From Nocardioides sp. JS614 (GTDB lineage: Bacteria > Actinomycetota > Actinomycetes > Propionibacteriales > Nocardioidaceae): a stretch of 64,000 nucleotides of DNA. Of the stretch, positions 16,990 to 27,313 are shown in pieces (the first letter of the stretch is position 1; every line of letters starts with the position of its first letter). Under the pieces are notes generated by a model that did not search any database, had not been told where the DNA came from, and saw only the letters and a list, made by a program, of their open reading frames with translations. The position numbers were made by a program, and so were the translations under genes. The stretch spans positions 1,984,001-2,048,000 of the forward strand of contig NC_008699.1 of assembly GCF_000015265.1 (NCBI RefSeq), written 5' to 3'.

Positions 16990-17916
16990 TCAATCGGTCG
17001 CCGATCGACGCACGAGGCTGCGCAGCAGCCCGCGGGTGCGCCGACCCTCGGGGATGGCCCGGGTCATCCAGACGTGGAACATCGACGGCACCTCGATCAC
17101 GTCCAGGGCGGCGCCGGCACCCTCGGCGCGCGCGGCGAGCGTGTTGACGGCCGGCCGCAGGATGTCGCGGTCGCCGATGAGCACGTGCAGGGGTGGGAGG
17201 CCGGAGAGGTCGCCGTGGACCGGGCTCACGGACGGGTCGGCGGGGCCGCGCTCCGCGGCCCACCACCGTCCGGCCGCGCGCAGCCCGGACTCGGCGAGCA
17301 TCGGGTCGCTGGCCTCGAGGCCGGCGACCTCGTCCTCGTCGAGGGTGGCATCGAGCCAGGGACACAGCGCCACCACCGCGGCCGGCTGCGGGCCGCCAGC
17401 GTCGCGGAGCTGCTGCGCGAGCACGATGACGAGCGCGCCGCCCGCGGAGTCACCCATGAGGACCGTCGGGAGGTCATCCGCGCCGGTGCTCGCCGCGGCG
17501 AGCCGGGTGAGCTGGGGGAGCACCTGCCCCACCGTGGCACCGGGCGCCAGGGGGTACGCCGGCACGGCTACCTCGGCCGGGGTGCGGACCAGCGCACGCA
17601 CGAGCCGCCAGTAGTCAGGGGTCAACGGGTGCACGTAGCCACCGCCGTGGAGGTAGAGCACCCGCGCCACGGGTCGCCGCCATCGGGCGGTCGCCGTCCA
17701 CACCTCCAGGTCGCCGATCGTGGTCGTCGTGACCCGGCAGGCCAGGCGGGTCAGCAGGGTGGGTGGCCGGTCGCCCTTGCGCTGCCGGTCCAGGGCGGTC
17801 CGGCGGGTGCGCTCGGCTCCCTCGAACGCCTGCTTGTCTCGCGCCAGACGCATCAACGCGACGTACCCGCGCGCCCGCAGGCTCGCCGGTCGGTCGTCGA
17901 CGTGCCAGGTGACCAT
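16990..17916 (-). CDS. Alpha/beta hydrolase of the hormone-sensitive-lipase family
   Basis: A 308-residue esterase-like protein. The oxyanion motif is LYLHGGGYVHP, the nucleophile Ser is in MGDSAGGALV, the acid is probably in LIGDRDILRP and the His in PSMFHVWM, in the order expected for the HSL group. No signal peptide is visible, so it should be cytosolic. The substrate is likely a short or medium acyl ester, but cannot be read from sequence. ATG 17916 and ATG 17925 are both possible starts; residues further upstream look non-coding. It lies just upstream of the lipoprotein-Nramp unit on the same strand. Confidence 0.85.
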   Translation of the reverse strand: MVTWHVDDRPASLRARGYVALMRLARDKQAFEGAERTRRTALDRQRKGDRPPTLLTRLACRVTTTTIGDLEVWTATARWRRPVARVLYLHGGGYVHPLTPDYWRLVRALVRTPAEVAVPAYPLAPGATVGQVLPQLTRLAAASTGADDLPTVLMGDSAGGALVIVLAQQLRDAGGPQPAAVVALCPWLDATLDEDEVAGLEASDPMLAESGLRAAGRWWAAERGPADPSVSPVHGDLSGLPPLHVLIGDRDILRPAVNTLAARAEGAGAALDVIEVPSMFHVWMTRAIPEGRRTRGLLRSLVRRSATD

Positions 17917-18007
17917 GCCGCCCATCCTGACGGACCGGCGGTGAGCCGGGCAGGCTCCTGGGGCGACGCACCGAGGGCCAAGGAGCCTCGTGCGGGAGGA
18001 TCGCGCC

Positions 18008-18355
18008 GTGAGCTCGATCGACGACTTCCTGGGCCTGGTCGCACAGCTGCCGGGCGTGGCACGCACGGACCGGGCCCGGTGGTCGCAGTTCGACGTCCTC
18101 GGCCAGCGCTTCGGCTATCTGTGGGAACGGACCCTGACCGTGGGGCTGAAGCAGACGATCGCCGAGCAGCTGGGACTGGTGGCGGAGCGGCCGGACGTGT
18201 TCGAGGTGCAGTTCACGGCGCACGGCTTCGGCTGGGTCGTCGTGTACCTGGAGAGGGTCGAGCGGGACGAGCTCGCAGAGCTGGTCTTCGAGGCGTGGCG
18301 GCTCTCCGCGCCGGTCGAGATGGTGGCCGAGCGCGCCGACCGGCTCCCGGTGTGA
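18008..18355 (+). CDS. MmcQ/YjbR-family protein
   Basis: A 115-residue protein of the MmcQ/YjbR family (cyanobacterial-type DUF419 fold with a CyaY-like shape, often called DNA-binding). It has the typical GYLWERTLTVGLKQTIAEQ, FEVQFTAHGFGWVVVYLERV and VFEAWRLSAPVEMVAE segments, the last being the conserved C-terminal helix. GTG 18008 is preceded by GGGAGG about nine nt upstream, which favours it over GTG 17990. It stands alone, divergent from the hydrolase. Its biochemical role is not established. Confidence 0.8.
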   Translation: MSSIDDFLGLVAQLPGVARTDRARWSQFDVLGQRFGYLWERTLTVGLKQTIAEQLGLVAERPDVFEVQFTAHGFGWVVVYLERVERDELAELVFEAWRLSAPVEMVAERADRLPV

Positions 18356-18398
18356 GGGCGCGATAGCACCGCCCGGAACCAGAACCTGTTCCAGCCAG

Positions 18399-18596
18399 GT
18401 GCCCATGCCCGGACCCGGCCCGGACGGCTTCAACCTGTCGACGGCCTTCGCCGCTGTCGGCCGGGCGGTGCCCGACCAGGAGTTGCTGGTCTGGCGCGAC
18501 CGCCGGCTCCCGTACGCCGAGGTGGATGCCCGGGTCGACGTCGTCGAGCGCTCGCCGTCGGGCAAGGCCGACTACCGCTGGGCCCGACCTCCGCGA
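18399..18596 (+). pseudogene. Acyl-CoA synthetase remnant with large internal deletion
   Basis: The first 45 codons read like the start of an acyl-CoA synthetase (FNLSTAFAAVGRAVPDQELL, then WRDRRLPYAEVDARVD). The very next codons are its extreme C-terminal signature, VERSPSGKADYRWAR. About 450 intervening residues, including the ATP-binding and catalytic core, are missing, with the join near 18538 at GTCGACGTCGTCGAG. The frame stays open and runs into the following HAD gene without a stop. The piece cannot be an active ligase. Confidence 0.75.
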
Positions 18597-18650
18597 CCTC
18601 CGTGGGCGCCGCCCGAGCATGAAGGTCGGGTGACCGGGCACCGACGGCGC

Positions 18651-19322
18651 ATGGCCTCCTTCGACACCGTCGTCCTCGACATCGACGGCACGCTGCTCGA
18701 CTCCAACTACCACCACGCCCTGGCCTGGTCGCGCGCCTTCGACAAGGTCCTGGACCGGCACGTCCCGGCCGCTGTGATCCACCGCCACATCGGGATGGGC
18801 GGGGACCGGCTGGTCGCCGCCGTCGCCGGCGACGACGTCGAGGACCAGCACGGCGACGAGGTGCGCGAGCGCTGGGAGAAGGAGTACGACGAGGTCATCG
18901 ACCAGACCCGGCTCTTCGAGTCGGCCCGCGAGCTGCTCGTCGCGATCGGTGCGGCCGGCCTGAAGGTGGTGCTGGCCAGCTCCAGCATCCCCAAGCACGC
19001 CGAGCGCCCCCTGGAGCTGCTGCGAGCCGGCGAGCACTCCGACGCCTGGACCACCAGCGAGGACGCCGAGGAGTCCAAGCCCGACCCGGAGCTGCTCGAC
19101 GCGGCGCTGGAGAAGGTCGCCGGAGGCCGCGCGCTGATGGTCGGCGACGCCGTCTGGGACGTCGAGGCCGCCGACGCCCAGAGGATCCCGACGATCGGAC
19201 TGCTCTGTGGCGGCACCGGACGCCAGGAGCTGCTCGACGCGGGCGCGGTCGCCGTGTACGACGACCCGGCCGACCTGATCGCGCACCTCGGCGAGGCGCT
19301 CGAGGCCGCCAACAGGAGCTGA
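18651..19322 (+). CDS. HAD-superfamily hydrolase (phosphoglycolate-phosphatase-like)
   Basis: A 223-residue HAD phosphatase. Motif I is VVLDIDGTLLDSN with the nucleophile Asp; motif II is VVLASSSIPKHAE; the Lys lies in EDAEESKPDPELL; motif IV is MVGDAVWDVEAA. A C1-type helical cap lies between residues 15 and 80. It probably dephosphorylates a small metabolite. The frame is continuous with the acyl-CoA synthetase remnant, so translation from GTG 18399 would give a 307-residue fused chain; homology and motif I argue for ATG 18651, although no strong ribosome site is seen there. Confidence 0.88.
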   Translation: MASFDTVVLDIDGTLLDSNYHHALAWSRAFDKVLDRHVPAAVIHRHIGMGGDRLVAAVAGDDVEDQHGDEVRERWEKEYDEVIDQTRLFESARELLVAIGAAGLKVVLASSSIPKHAERPLELLRAGEHSDAWTTSEDAEESKPDPELLDAALEKVAGGRALMVGDAVWDVEAADAQRIPTIGLLCGGTGRQELLDAGAVAVYDDPADLIAHLGEALEAANRS

Positions 19323-19386
19323 TGGTTGGTGACCGCTGGTGCCGGCGGGCCCCCGTCCCGCCGGCACCGGTCATGGGGTCGGTCGC

Positions 19387-19770
19387 CTAGTCGCTCACCG
19401 CGATCGTCCAGTAGCTGTCGACCGGGGCCCCGCGGCGTCGAAGCAGTACACGCTCACGCTGCTGTTCCCCCAGGAGCCGATCGTGCACCAGGTCGGGGTG
19501 CCGCCGTAGCCGGAGACGACGACGTTGCCGCCGTTGAGGTTCAGCCCGGCGAAGGTGATCGCGTAGCTGCCGGTGCTGTTGTGCACGACGTTCACGGTGC
19601 CGCCGGACCGGTTGCAGGTGTAGCCGTTGTTGGTCAGGTTCGCGCTGGCGCTCGGGGAGCTGTTCCACGCGTAGGCGCGCACGATCCCCAGGTCGCCGGT
19701 GCCGAACATGCTCGACCTGTCGACTGCGCCGTCGGCGAGGTCGGTCCCGGTGACGCCGCCGTTCTTGAGG
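19387..19770 (-). pseudogene. Broken secreted-protein gene (5' truncated, 3' frameshift)
   Basis: The minus-strand frame reads DLKNGGVTGTDLADGAVD, then RAYAWNSSPSASANLTNNGY, GGNVVVSGYGGTP, CTIGSWGNSSVSVYCFDAAG. This is a beta-rich domain that I know as a repeated unit in secreted actinomycete proteins. Such domains end in CFDAAGxPVDSxF; here PVDSYWTIAVSD and a stop occur in the next frame, so one G seems lost in the GGGG near 19430. Upstream of DLKNGG an in-frame TGA occurs and no signal peptide is seen. The gene is therefore cut at one end and shifted at the other. Confidence 0.65.
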
Positions 19771-19854
19771 TCTGGAGGGGATGGTCAGCCCCAGCAAAGG
19801 CCAGATCCCGGGGACCCACATGACCCGAACGGGCTACCAGAACGGCGCGTCTGG

Positions 19855-21318
19855 CTATTTCGCCCGCTGCAGGTCGACCTCCTGCAGCTCGCTCCAGTCG
19901 ACGGTCGCGGTGCGCTGCTTGTACTCGGTGACCAGGCCCGGCCAGTTGGTGGTGATCCGGTCGCCGTCGACGTACCAGCTGTCGCATCCTGCCCACACGC
20001 TCTCGCCGAGCCGCCCCTGCATCTCCCGGTCGTAGACCTCCCAGACGTCGCGGCGCACGGCGACCCGGTGCGCGCGGCCGTCGGCGATCCGGCGGGCGAC
20101 CTGGGCGATCCAGCCGGCCTGGGCCTCCATCATCGCGATGATCGAGCTGCCGCCGAGGTTGGTGTTGGGTCCGTAGACGCAGAACAGGTTGGGGAAGCCC
20201 GGCACGGTCAGCCCCAGGTGGGCGCGGGCGCCGTCCGCCCACAACTCCTTGAGCGAGACCCCGCCCGCGCCGCGCACGTCGATGCCGGCCAGGAACTCGG
20301 TCGCGGCGAAGCCGGTGCCCCAGATCAGCACGTCCGCCTCGTGCAGGGCACCGTCGGCGGTGCGCACGCCGGCCGGCTCGATGCCGGTGATCCGGTCGGT
20401 CACGACCTCGACGTGATCACGGTCCAGCGCGGGGTACCAGTCGTTGGAGAACAGCAGGCGCTTGCAGCCGATCGGGTAGTCGGGCACCAGCCTGTGACGC
20501 AGCTCGGGGTCCCGGACCTGGCGCCGGAGCTGGAGCCGCCACGCGGCCCGCAGCGCGGCGATCATCGGCCGTGAGATCGGCGACTCACCGGCCAGCGCGC
20601 CGTTGAGTCGCTCGGTGAGCCAGTACACCGCGCGGCGCTCGGCAGCCGGGATCCCCGGCCACCGGCGGAACAGCCGGTGGTGGCGCGGTCGGTAGGCCTG
20701 GTCCGGCTTGGGGACGACGTACGGCGCGGACCGCTGGAAGATCGTGATCGCGCCGACCCGGTCCACGATCCCGGGCACGAACTGGATCGCGCTGGCGCCG
20801 GTGCCGACCACGGCGACCCGCTTCCCGGTCAGGTCCACGTCGTGGCGCCAGTGTGCCGAGTGGAAGGCCGGGCCGGCGAACGTCGACGCCCCCGGGATCG
20901 CCGGCACCACCGGGTTCGACAGCTGTCCCACTGCCGAGACCACCAGGTCGGCCGTCACCGTCCCGGTGCTGGTGGTGACCCGCCAGGTCGACGTGGCGTC
21001 GTCGTACTCGACCGCGGAGACCTCGACGCCCGTGCGCACCAGCTCCAGCAGGCCGTCCGCGGCGGCGGTGCGCCGGATGTAGTCGAGGATCTCCGGCTGC
21101 GGTGAGTACCGCCGTCCCCACTCCGGGTTGGTCGCCCAGGACCAGGAGTAGAGCGGCGAGGGGACGTCGCACGCGGCGCCGGGATAGGTGTTGTCCCGCC
21201 ACACGCCGCCGATCTCGTCGGCCCGCTCCAGGACCGTCACGTCCGTGACTCCTGCCTGCCTGAGGGCATGAGCCATTCCCAGCCCACCGAACCCGGCGCC
21301 GATCACGACCACGTGCAT
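19855..21318 (-). CDS. FAD-dependent monooxygenase, Baeyer-Villiger type
   Basis: A 487-residue flavoprotein with two Rossmann folds: VVVIGAGFGGLGMAHAL at the N-terminus for FAD and VAVVGTGASAIQFVPGI near residue 168 for NADPH. Between them is FAGPAFHSAHWRHD, which matches the Baeyer-Villiger fingerprint FxGxxxHxxxW with Arg in the final place. It also has the actinobacterial signatures GGVWRDNTYPGAACDVPS and GPNTNLGGSSII. Such enzymes oxygenate ketones or sulfides in the cytosol; the substrate is unknown. TACGGT ends seven nt before the ATG and there is no ribosome site, so a leaderless transcript is likely. Confidence 0.9.
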   Translation of the reverse strand: MHVVVIGAGFGGLGMAHALRQAGVTDVTVLERADEIGGVWRDNTYPGAACDVPSPLYSWSWATNPEWGRRYSPQPEILDYIRRTAAADGLLELVRTGVEVSAVEYDDATSTWRVTTSTGTVTADLVVSAVGQLSNPVVPAIPGASTFAGPAFHSAHWRHDVDLTGKRVAVVGTGASAIQFVPGIVDRVGAITIFQRSAPYVVPKPDQAYRPRHHRLFRRWPGIPAAERRAVYWLTERLNGALAGESPISRPMIAALRAAWRLQLRRQVRDPELRHRLVPDYPIGCKRLLFSNDWYPALDRDHVEVVTDRITGIEPAGVRTADGALHEADVLIWGTGFAATEFLAGIDVRGAGGVSLKELWADGARAHLGLTVPGFPNLFCVYGPNTNLGGSSIIAMMEAQAGWIAQVARRIADGRAHRVAVRRDVWEVYDREMQGRLGESVWAGCDSWYVDGDRITTNWPGLVTEYKQRTATVDWSELQEVDLQRAK

Positions 21319-21353
21319 GGTGCAGACCGTAGCGGTCCGGGTCGTCGGCCGTC

Positions 21354-21375
21354 GTTCACGTGCGGGTCACGTTCC
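21354..21375 (+). promoter_or_regulatory. PHO-box-like direct repeat upstream of phoX
   Basis: Two 11-nt units lie in tandem: GTTCACGTGCG (21354-21364) and GGTCACGTTCC (21365-21375). Actinomycete PhoP sites are tandem 11-nt units beginning GTTCAC. They lie upstream of a TAGGTT hexamer (21403-21408) that ends seven nt before the phoX ATG, which places them at about -35 and further upstream, as for an activator. Confidence 0.5.
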
Positions 21376-21415
21376 TCCCGCCGAGACGGCACCTGCGGTC
21401 CCTAGGTTCCGGTCC

Positions 21416-23524
21416 ATGACGACTGCCCCCGCACCCCACGACCGCCCGCTGCTGCCCGTGCACCCGGTCGGCTCCGGCAACCGGCACGGCTCCCGGAGCC
21501 ACCTGACCTGCTACTTCCGCTGCGGCAACGCCTGCGACCAGCCCGAGCCCAACCGCAGCGACAACGGGCACATCCAGGACGAGATCGCGAAGGCCGTCCA
21601 GCGCCGCTCCGTGCTCAAGGGCGCCGCCGTCGGATCGGGCGCGCTCGTCGTGAGCGGCCTGGTCGGCGCCGCGGAGGGTGCGGCGGCGGCCCCGGCGACC
21701 GCCGCGAGCGGGAGCGGTATGGCGGGCCGTGGGGCCCGCGACAGCCTGGCGAAGGCAACCTTCACTCCCGTGGCGCCGAACAAGCGCGATGCCGTGACCA
21801 CGGCCGACGGATTCGACCACCACGTGGTGATCCGGTGGGGAGACCCGGTCGAGGCCGGCGCGCCCGCGTTCGACCCCCACCGCCAGACCATGAGCGCGGC
21901 GATGAAGCAGTTCGGCTACAACTGCGACTACGTCGGCGTGCTGCCGGTCCCCGGCGACGACAAGCGGGCCCTGCTCGTCGTCAACCACGAGTACACCGAC
22001 GAGAACATCATGTTCCCGTCCACCGGTTACACGTCGGTCGACATCAAGCAGGTCGCGATGGCCAACCACGGGATGTCGGTCGTGGCCATCAAGCGCGGCC
22101 TGGTGCCCGGCTCCTGGTACCGGGAGACCAACCTGCGCGCCACGCCGTACAACCGCCGGATCCACATCCACACCCCGTTCGTCGTCGACGGCCCGGCCGC
22201 GGGCGACGAACGGCTGCGCACCTCGGCCGACCCGACCGGCACCCGGGTGCTCGGCACGCTGAACAACTGCGCGGGCGGCACCACGCCGTGGGGCACGGTG
22301 CTCTCGGGCGAGGAGAACTTCAACCAGTACTTCGACAAGTCCGGCAGCCTCGACTCCCGCTACACCGCGCAGTACGCCCGTTACGGCATCACCGGCAGCG
22401 GCACCAAGGGGTGGAAGGACGTCGACAGCCGGTTCGACCTCACCACCGAGCCGCACGAGCCGCACCGGTTCGGCTGGATCGTCGAGATCGACCCGTTCGC
22501 GCCGGACGAGGCGCCGCGCAAGCACACGATGCTCGGGCGGTTCAAGCACGAGGGCGCGAACATCGTCATCGCGAAGAACGGCCGGGCGGTCGCCTATCTC
22601 GGCGACGACGAGCGGGGCGACTACATCTACAAGTTCGTCTCCGCCGACCGGTTCGACGCGCGCCGGGGCGCGGCCGCCCGCCGCCGCAACAAGACGCTGC
22701 TCACCAAAGGCACCCTCTACGTCGGCAAGTTTGTCGGCGACGGCTCCGAGGACGGCGTGTACGACGGCACCGGCCAGTGGCTCCCGCTGTGCACCGACAC
22801 CGAGTCCTTCGTCGAGGGCATGTCCGTGGCGGACGTGTTGATCTTCACCCGCCTGGCCGCCGACAAGGTCGGCGCGACGAAGATGGACCGGCCCGAGGAC
22901 GTCGAGCCCAACCTCGTCAACGGCAAGGTGTACGCCGCGCTCACCAACAACTCGAACCGTGGCAAGGCCGGCATGGAGGCCGACGAGGCGAATCCGATCA
23001 CCTCCTCGATGGTCCGCTCGGCGATCGGGGCGCCGCTGACCTCCGCCTCCGGCAACCGCAACGGCTACATCCTCGAGCTGACCCCCAGCTCCGCCGACCA
23101 CGCCGGCACGTCGTTCACCTGGGACCTGATGCTGGTCTGTGGTGACCCGGCCGCGGCGGAGACCTACTTCGGCGGCTACGACAAGTCCGGCGTGAGCCCG
23201 ATCAGCTGCCCGGACAACGTCAGCTTCGACGACGACGGCAACCTCTGGATCGCCACCGACGGCAACGTGCTCGGCTCCAACGACGGCATCTTCCGGGTGC
23301 CGACCAAGGGCCCCGAGCGCGGCCGGGTCCAGCAGTTCGTCACGATGCCGCGCGGTGCCGAGGCCTGCGGCCCGTTGATCGCCGACCAGGACCGGTCGCT
23401 GTTCTTCGCGGTCCAGCACCCCGGGGAGATCGACGGCGCGACCTTCGAGGACCAGGCCAGCACCTGGCCGCACAGCGACGACTTCCCCCGCCCCTCGGTC
23501 TGCGTGGCGTTCCGCCAGGCCTGA
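21416..23524 (+). CDS. phoX: PhoX-family secreted alkaline phosphatase
   Basis: A 702-residue protein of the PhoX family (DUF839). A twin-arginine signal sits at residues 60-85 (QRRSVLKGAAVGSGALVVSG), after a family-typical N-terminal extension with SRSHLTCYFRCGNACDQP. Conserved segments include LLVVNHEYTDENIMFP, GTVLSGEENFNQYF, FGWIVEIDPF, GEDERGDYIYKF-like LGDDERGDYIYKFV and CPDNVSFDDDGNLWIATDG. PhoX enzymes are Ca2+/Fe3+ phosphatases that release phosphate from organic esters outside the cell. A PHO-box-like repeat lies upstream. The ATG at 21416 follows TAGGTT by seven nt with no ribosome site, suggesting a leaderless mRNA. Confidence 0.93.
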   Translation: MTTAPAPHDRPLLPVHPVGSGNRHGSRSHLTCYFRCGNACDQPEPNRSDNGHIQDEIAKAVQRRSVLKGAAVGSGALVVSGLVGAAEGAAAAPATAASGSGMAGRGARDSLAKATFTPVAPNKRDAVTTADGFDHHVVIRWGDPVEAGAPAFDPHRQTMSAAMKQFGYNCDYVGVLPVPGDDKRALLVVNHEYTDENIMFPSTGYTSVDIKQVAMANHGMSVVAIKRGLVPGSWYRETNLRATPYNRRIHIHTPFVVDGPAAGDERLRTSADPTGTRVLGTLNNCAGGTTPWGTVLSGEENFNQYFDKSGSLDSRYTAQYARYGITGSGTKGWKDVDSRFDLTTEPHEPHRFGWIVEIDPFAPDEAPRKHTMLGRFKHEGANIVIAKNGRAVAYLGDDERGDYIYKFVSADRFDARRGAAARRRNKTLLTKGTLYVGKFVGDGSEDGVYDGTGQWLPLCTDTESFVEGMSVADVLIFTRLAADKVGATKMDRPEDVEPNLVNGKVYAALTNNSNRGKAGMEADEANPITSSMVRSAIGAPLTSASGNRNGYILELTPSSADHAGTSFTWDLMLVCGDPAAAETYFGGYDKSGVSPISCPDNVSFDDDGNLWIATDGNVLGSNDGIFRVPTKGPERGRVQQFVTMPRGAEACGPLIADQDRSLFFAVQHPGEIDGATFEDQASTWPHSDDFPRPSVCVAFRQA

Positions 23525-23540
23525 CCGCGTCGGCTGCGGG

Positions 23541-23600
23541 CCTCGGGACGTCATACGACCCGTGCGTTCTCTGAGCGTGGCGGTGTATGACGTCCCGGGG
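23541..23600. repeat. Long inverted repeat downstream of phoX
   Basis: GGGACGTCATAC (23545-23556) is repeated inverted as GTATGACGTCCC (23585-23596); with four more bases each side the match is 16 bp with one mismatch. The 28-nt space between arms makes it long for a terminator, and no T-run follows. It could be a phoX transcript end or a protein-binding pair of TGACGTC-type sites ahead of the leuS leader. Confidence 0.5.
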
Positions 23601-23673
23601 TTAGCACGCACACTCAACAAGAGAGCCCGACTCGGCCCGGTCGGGCGACTGTGGCCCTCCGGCGCGGGAGGGG

Positions 23674-23679
23674 TACCCT
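23674..23679 (+). promoter_or_regulatory. -10 element for the leuS leader transcript
   Basis: TACCCT ends six nt before the leader-peptide ATG (23686), the same spacing as at other apparent leaderless starts in this window. This would make transcription begin at or next to the leader ATG. No convincing -35 is seen. A GGGAGGGG (23666-23673) could instead be a ribosome site if transcription starts upstream. Confidence 0.45.
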
Positions 23680-23685
23680 GGCTCC

Positions 23686-23712
23686 ATGTGGAGGACCCTG
23701 CTCCTTACCTAG
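23686..23712 (+). CDS. Leucine-codon leader peptide of leuS (attenuator peptide)
   Basis: An eight-codon ORF, M-W-R-T-L-L-L-T-stop, has three successive Leu codons (CTG, CTC and CTT at 23698-23706). CTT is a scarce codon in DNA of this base composition. Its stop codon (23710-23712) touches the left arm of a stable hairpin, which is directly followed by an intrinsic terminator, and leuS starts 99 nt after the stop. This is the classic layout of ribosome-mediated attenuation: scarce leucyl-tRNA would stall the ribosome on the Leu codons and prevent termination. The peptide itself needs no function after synthesis. Confidence 0.75.
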   Translation: MWRTLLLT

Positions 23713-23768
23713 CCGCGTCGATCGCACTACCTCGACGCGGCTGCCCCTCGTGCCCGAGGGGCTTTTTT
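23711..23768 (+). terminator. leuS transcription attenuator (two hairpins and T-run)
   Basis: Hairpin 1 pairs 23711-23721 with 23732-23742 (11 perfect pairs, 10-nt loop) and begins at the leader stop codon. Hairpin 2, the terminator, pairs GCCCCTCG (23743-23750) with CGAGGGGC (23755-23762) around a TGCC loop and is followed by six T residues. An antiterminator pairing is not obvious; CCTCG (23730-23734) with CGAGG (23755-23759) is the best short candidate. Confidence 0.8.
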
Positions 23769-23811
23769 GTGCCCGGAGCAGCCCCACGACACCAGAGCTG
23801 AGAGAGACGAG

Positions 23812-26313
<2,502 letters not shown>

Positions 26314-26335
26314 GACCGTGCCCTAGCCTTCGGGC

Positions 26336-27190
26336 ATGCCGGTCGTCATCGTCACCGACTCGACCGCCAGCCTTCCTCCGGAGGTGGCGGCCGAGCGCGG
26401 CGTGCGGGTGGTGCCGTTGCAGGTGGTGATCGGAGCCACCGTGTACGACGAGGGCGCCGACGGCGCGACCCCGGAGCTGGTGGCGGCCGCACTCAAGGAC
26501 TGGCTGCCGGTCAGCACGTCCCGGCCCGGGCCGGCGGCGCTCCTGGAGGTCTACGAGCAGGCGGCCCGGGACGGCGCCACCGAGGTCGTCTCGATCCACC
26601 TGTCCGGCCAGATGAGCGGCACCTTCGAGTCCGCCCAACTGGCCGCGCGCGACGCCTCGATCCCGGTGCTCCCGGTCGACACCCGCCAGGTCGGGGTGGC
26701 GACCGGGTACGCCGTGCTCGCGGCCGCCGACGTCCTCGACGCCGGGGGAGACGCGGAGGCTGCCGCGGAGGCGGCCCGGGCCCGGGCCGAGCTCTCGGCC
26801 TCGTTGTTCTACGTCGACACCTTGGAGTACCTGCGCCGTGGCGGCCGGATCGGCAAGGCGGCGGCCCTGCTCGGCGGCGCCCTGTCCGTGAAACCGCTGC
26901 TCCAGATCGAGGACGGCGTGGTCGCCTCGCTGGAGCGGGTCCGCACCTCGGCGCGTGCGCTCGCGCGCCTGGAGGAGCTCGCCGTGCTGGCGGCCGGCGA
27001 GGTGCCGGTGGACGTCTCCGTGGCACACCTGGCCAATCCCGAGCGCGCGGGCCAGCTCGCCGAGCGGCTCGCGCACCGCCTCGAGGCCAACCTCGAGGGC
27101 CGGGAGGTCTGGTGTGGCGAGCTCGGCGCGGTGCTGGGCGCCCACGTCGGCCCCGGCATGATCGCGGTCTGCGTGGCGCCTCGGCTCTGA
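26336..27190 (+). CDS. DegV-family fatty-acid-binding protein
   Basis: A 284-residue DegV protein. It has the hallmark VVIVTDSTASLPPE at the start, PVSTSRPGPAALLEVYEQAA, the loop SIHLSGQMSGTFESAQLAA, and TLEYLRRGGRIGKAAALLG, then KPLLQIEDG. DegV proteins bind a fatty acid between two domains; in Firmicutes (FakB) they present it to a kinase. No FakA gene is nearby. TAGCCT ends six nt before the ATG, so a leaderless transcript independent of leuS is likely. In mycobacteria a degV gene sits in the same neighbourhood of com genes. Confidence 0.92.
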   Translation: MPVVIVTDSTASLPPEVAAERGVRVVPLQVVIGATVYDEGADGATPELVAAALKDWLPVSTSRPGPAALLEVYEQAARDGATEVVSIHLSGQMSGTFESAQLAARDASIPVLPVDTRQVGVATGYAVLAAADVLDAGGDAEAAAEAARARAELSASLFYVDTLEYLRRGGRIGKAAALLGGALSVKPLLQIEDGVVASLERVRTSARALARLEELAVLAAGEVPVDVSVAHLANPERAGQLAERLAHRLEANLEGREVWCGELGAVLGAHVGPGMIAVCVAPRL

Positions 27191-27313
27191 CCCGAGGGCG
27201 GGCGTCGGCTACGGGGCCCGCGCGGCGTCCACAGGGCGGTGCTGCGGCACGACCGTCCACATCCGCCCGCGCCGACGCGGGCCGCGGTCCGCGCCCCTGC
27301 CTAGCGTCGCGGC

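Noticed and set aside
16508..17365. Long 285-residue version of the lipoprotein
   Set aside because: Residues upstream of the signal sequence are Arg/Pro-rich shadow of the hydrolase gene; the lipobox sets the start at GTG 16961.
23666..23749. Pairing of GGGAGGGG (23666-23673) with the terminator arm as antiterminator
   Set aside because: If transcription starts at the leader ATG, as the TACCCT spacing suggests, that segment is not in the RNA.
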